Shown here piece after piece: positions 60,299-64,000 of a stretch of 64,000 nucleotides of DNA (its first letter is position 1; every line of letters starts with the position of its first letter). Made by a program: the position numbers and the translations under genes. The notes beneath the pieces are model-generated. The model was given only the letters and a program-made list of their open reading frames with translations. It had not been told where the DNA came from and made no database searches. This stretch comes from Desulfomicrobium apsheronum (GTDB lineage Bacteria > Desulfobacterota > Desulfovibrionia > Desulfovibrionales > Desulfomicrobiaceae): positions 62,001 through 126,000 of the forward strand of contig NZ_FORX01000003.1 of the NCBI RefSeq assembly GCF_900114115.1, in the 5' to 3' direction.

Positions 60299-60714
60299 TA
60301 TCCCACCAGCTCCAGTGCGTTGAAGAAGTAAGCGATTTCGACCGCCGCGGTATCCTGACCGTCGGAACCGTGGCAGGAGTTCTTTTCGATGTCCAGCGCG
60401 TATTTCTTGCGGATGGTGCCTTCGGCGGCGTTGTCCTTGTTGGTCGCGCCCATCAGGTCGCGGTACTTCTGCACGGCGTTATCGCCTTCAAGACACATGA
60501 CCACGCACGGGCCGGAGCACATGTATTCGACAAGACTGCCGAAAAAGGGACGTTCGCTGTGCACGGCGTAAAAGCCTTCGGCCTGGGATTTGGTCAGCTG
60601 GATCATCTTCATGCCCACGACGCGCAGCCCCGCGCTTTGAATCATGGCCATGATTTCGCCCTGAAGGTTGCGGGCGACGGCGTCGGGTTTGATGATGGAA
60701 AAGGTACGTTCCAT
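60298..60714 (-). CDS. ndk: Nucleoside diphosphate kinase
   Basis: Balances NTP and dNTP pools. The 138-residue protein starts [16 protein letters not shown], has [13 protein letters not shown], and contains [13 protein letters not shown] with the phosphorylated His (usually N-x-x-HGSD; here a Cys precedes it). AGGAG precedes the ATG at 60714. It is divergent from the GAF-gapA group. Confidence 0.95.
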   Translation of the reverse strand: MERTFSIIKPDAVARNLQGEIMAMIQSAGLRVVGMKMIQLTKSQAEGFYAVHSERPFFGSLVEYMCSGPCVVMCLEGDNAVQKYRDLMGATNKDNAAEGTIRKKYALDIEKNSCHGSDGQDTAAVEIAYFFNALELVG

Positions 60715-60904
60715 AAATACTCCTGTAAAAGATTTTGGGGCCTCGTATCCTCTGCATGTGGAAAACTCAAGACACACGCGGAAAAAGTCACTCTTGTTTG
60801 ATCATTCAATTCGCATTTTTATTCCAGAAGCGAAAAGGTGTTGTTCTCTTGCGCCTTCGTCATGTATGGCTTTCGCGAAGTTTTAGACATGAACGGAGGA
60901 AATC
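60715..60904. promoter_or_regulatory. Divergent promoter region, ndk and GAF gene
   Basis: About 190 AT-richer bases between two divergent genes. Promoters of both must be here but I see no strong paired hexamers and no clear operator. Confidence 0.3.
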
Positions 60905-61465
60905 ATGAGTAAAAAACGCCTCTACGAAATTATTTACGAAGTCAGTCGTACAGTGAACTCAAGCCTCGACCCGAGCGAGGTTTTGAGCCGGATCGCGGAA
61001 CAGGTGACCCGGGCCATGGGCGTCAAGGGATGCTTCATCCGGCTCCTCGACCGCAGCGGCAAGGTCCTGAAGCCCGCAGCCTATTTTGGCCTGAGCGAAC
61101 GCTACGCCAAAAAAGGCGTGGTCGAGGTGGCCAAGAGCGGCCTGGACCGCGAAGCCTTCACCGGCAAGGTGGTCCAGATTGCCGACGCAGGGTCCGACCC
61201 GCGCTTTCAATATGGCGACGAAGCGGCCAAGGAAGGGCTTGTTTCCGTGCTGGTGGCCCCGCTTTTCGTGGAAGGCAGCCGCCCCATCGGAGTGCTCAGG
61301 GTCTACACGGGTGAGCGCCGCGAGTTTGACGAGGAAGAGATCGGTTTTTTGCAGGCCATCGCCAACATTTCGGCCATCGCCATCGAAAACGCGCGCATGC
61401 ACCAGACATTGAAGCGCCAGATGGAACTCATAAACGCTTACGACTACCAGGTTTTTGAAGACTAG
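60905..61465 (+). CDS. Small GAF-domain sensor protein
   Basis: A 186-residue protein that is almost entirely one GAF domain (about 22-172): [47 protein letters not shown] and [16 protein letters not shown]. It has no output domain, so it must work through a partner or as a binding protein. The downstream gapA begins 10 bases after its stop, with GGGAG in between, which suggests co-expression. The ligand is not predictable from sequence. Confidence 0.85.
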   Translation: MSKKRLYEIIYEVSRTVNSSLDPSEVLSRIAEQVTRAMGVKGCFIRLLDRSGKVLKPAAYFGLSERYAKKGVVEVAKSGLDREAFTGKVVQIADAGSDPRFQYGDEAAKEGLVSVLVAPLFVEGSRPIGVLRVYTGERREFDEEEIGFLQAIANISAIAIENARMHQTLKRQMELINAYDYQVFED

Positions 61466-61475
61466 GGAGCATCTT

Positions 61476-62495
61476 ATGGAAAAAACACGAATAGGAATAA
61501 ACGGCTTCGGACGCATCGGCAGGCAGGTGCTCAAGACCATCTGGCAACGCCACCGCGACACCCTGGAAGTCGTGGCCATCAACGACCTCTTCGACACCCA
61601 GACCAACGCCCACCTGCTCCGTCACGACACCTCCTACGGGCACTTCGCGGCTCCGGTGGAGGCAGACGCGGATACCATCCGGGTAGGCGGCGAATGGGAG
61701 ATAAAGAGCTTCGCCCAGCGCGATCCCAAGCTCATCCCCTGGAAGTCGTGCGGCGTGGACATCGTCATCGAATCCACGGGCATTTTCCGCACCGGGCCCA
61801 CAGCAGGGCAGCACCTTGAAAGCGGAGCCAAAAAGGTCATCATCACCGCGCCTTCCAAGGACGAGGATCTGACCGTGGTCATCGGCGTGAACGAGGACAA
61901 GTACGATCCGGCCATCCACCACATCGTCTCCAACGCCTCCTGCACGACCAACTGCCTGGCACCGGCGGTCAAGGTCATGCATGCCAAATTCGGCGTGGCC
62001 AAGGGCGTGCTGACCACGGTCCATGCCTATACAAACGACCAGCGCATCCTCGATCTGCCGCACAAGGATCTGCGCCGGGCCAGAGCCGCCGCCTGCAACA
62101 TGATCCCGACCTCGACCGGCGCGGCCAAGGCCGTGGCCAAGGTCATCCCCGAGATGGCCGGGCGCTTTGACGGCTATTCGGTACGCGTGCCCGTGCCCGC
62201 AGTCTCCCTGGTGGATTTCGTGGCCGTACTCGAACGCGACACTACGGCCGAGGAACTGAAAGCCGCCTTCAAGGAAGCCTCCGAGAATGAACTCAAGGGC
62301 ATACTCGGCTACGCCGAAGAGGCCCTGGTCTCCTCGGACTTCATCGCCGACCCGCACTCGGGCGTGGTGGACGCAGACTTCACCACGGTCCAGGCCGGGA
62401 ACCTGGCCAAGGTGCTGATCTGGTACGACAACGAATGGGGCTATTCCTGCCGTGTGGCCGACCTGGCTCATCTCATGGCGCAAAAAGGCCTTTGA
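61476..62495 (+). CDS. gap: Glyceraldehyde-3-phosphate dehydrogenase
   Basis: A 339-residue glycolytic enzyme. It begins with [12 protein letters not shown] (NAD loop), has the active-site [12 protein letters not shown] with catalytic Cys, [16 protein letters not shown], and [11 protein letters not shown], and retains the catalytic His in the HAYT block. The ATG at 61476 has GGGAG before it; a start 21 bases further upstream overlaps the GAF gene. It is followed by a strong terminator. Confidence 0.96.
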   Translation: MEKTRIGINGFGRIGRQVLKTIWQRHRDTLEVVAINDLFDTQTNAHLLRHDTSYGHFAAPVEADADTIRVGGEWEIKSFAQRDPKLIPWKSCGVDIVIESTGIFRTGPTAGQHLESGAKKVIITAPSKDEDLTVVIGVNEDKYDPAIHHIVSNASCTTNCLAPAVKVMHAKFGVAKGVLTTVHAYTNDQRILDLPHKDLRRARAAACNMIPTSTGAAKAVAKVIPEMAGRFDGYSVRVPVPAVSLVDFVAVLERDTTAEELKAAFKEASENELKGILGYAEEALVSSDFIADPHSGVVDADFTTVQAGNLAKVLIWYDNEWGYSCRVADLAHLMAQKGL

Positions 62496-62521
62496 TCCAT
62501 CCGCCCTGAACGATCCGAATC

Positions 62522-62556
62522 AAGGCCCCTGCCGCGACACGCGGCAGGGGCCTTTT
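62522..62556 (+). terminator. Terminator of the GAF-gap unit
   Basis: AAGGCCCCTGCCGCG pairs perfectly with its complement across ACAC, a 15-bp stem, followed by TTTT. Confidence 0.85.
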
Positions 62557-62738
62557 CACGCGTCGCCCACGCGCCCCTCGTCGCCCCCTTGAACATCGCT
62601 CCTAAAGCGCCCCCATTCTCGCCCGCGAACCCCTCAGTCCAAAAAAAATGCCTCCCCTGCCCTTTACAAGCAATTTTTAGGCGTTAATTTGTGCCCGATT
62701 TTTACATAATTATTTCAAATACCGCAGAGGAGACCACA
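62557..62738 (+). promoter_or_regulatory. dnaK upstream region
   Basis: About 180 bases. TTTACA at 62663-62668 and TAATTT about 16 bases later form a possible housekeeping promoter. I find neither a sigma-32-type promoter with confidence nor a CIRCE palindrome, though hrcA is present in this window. GAGGAG close to the start is the ribosome-binding site. Confidence 0.35.

Positions 62739-64000
<1,262 letters not shown>

Overview
The window is GC-rich, gene-dense bacterial chromosome, apart from the first 2.3 kb, which are clearly AT-richer. The gene set suggests a delta-proteobacterial anaerobe, probably of the Desulfovibrionales (Desulfomicrobium/Desulfovibrio type). Supporting genes are a Desulfovibrio-type lipoprotein NlpC/P60 peptidase, a MobB fused to an Fe-S domain, ADP-forming acyl-CoA synthetase, DUF116, PyrDB/PyrK, and a soluble molybdopterin oxidoreductase with a polyferredoxin partner. 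The genus is inferred from gene content; no 16S rRNA or marker alignment is available here.

Region by region: (1) 1-2.3 kb is an AT-rich accessory island. It holds the 3' part of a serine-recombinase-like reading frame running off the left edge, an orphan type IV pilin gene with a strong terminator, and a minus-strand string of four very small genes, the last looking like a ribbon-helix-helix regulator. (2) 2.4-8.4 kb, minus strand: mobB(FeS)-clc-moaD/thiS-hesA/moeB-rdgB-glmS, mostly overlapping or nearly touching. (3) 8.6-15.3 kb, plus strand: hisS-aspS-def-fmt-DUF116-rsmB, a translation and formyl-methionine operon. (4) 15.3-22.9 kb, minus strand: a small zinc-ribbon-like protein, an inverted repeat, then a run transcribed as yceI, ModF-like double ATPase, glycosyltransferase, recN, pyrK, pyrD. 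(5) 23.1-25.6 kb: tRNA-Ala(GGC), a receiver/histidine-kinase protein, and nfo. (6) 25.8-33.3 kb, minus strand: a chemoreceptor, a two-gene molybdopterin oxidoreductase operon, an NlpC/P60 lipoprotein and a YitT-type membrane protein. (7) 33.5-35.9 kb: a domain-permuted ADP-forming acyl-CoA synthetase on the plus strand. (8) 35.9-45.5 kb, minus strand: dut, argD, prmA, a MagIII-like glycosylase, envC-like, ctpA, divergent polysaccharide deacetylase, a GAF/degenerate GGDEF/PilZ protein, an A-type Fe-S carrier and arfB. (9) 45.5-52.3 kb, plus strand: glgP-tlyA-trmH-aroC-ydcF-rhomboid. (10) 52.4-56.2 kb, minus strand: rfbB-rfbD-hrcA-grpE-CoA-binding protein. (11) 56.4-57.8 kb, plus: trmL-cbiB; then minus-strand genes (RNA methyltransferase, tRNA-Val(CAC), GNAT, proC, ndk). 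(12) 60.9-64 kb, plus: a GAF-domain protein with gapA, then the start of dnaK, cut by the window edge.

How the genes fit together: most of the window is housekeeping, covering translation and tRNA/rRNA modification, nucleotide metabolism, cell-wall remodelling and heat shock. The more unusual parts are the micro-gene string in the AT-rich island, the ClC channel embedded among molybdenum-cofactor/sulfur-carrier genes, the PilZ effector with a dead GGDEF domain at the end of a septal cell-wall hydrolase cluster, hrcA without any visible CIRCE operator, and a small GAF sensor placed directly in front of GAPDH. I did not find a CRISPR array, a complete insertion sequence, a prophage or an obvious new defence system. 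The best candidate for something undescribed is the micro-gene string at 1466-2197.
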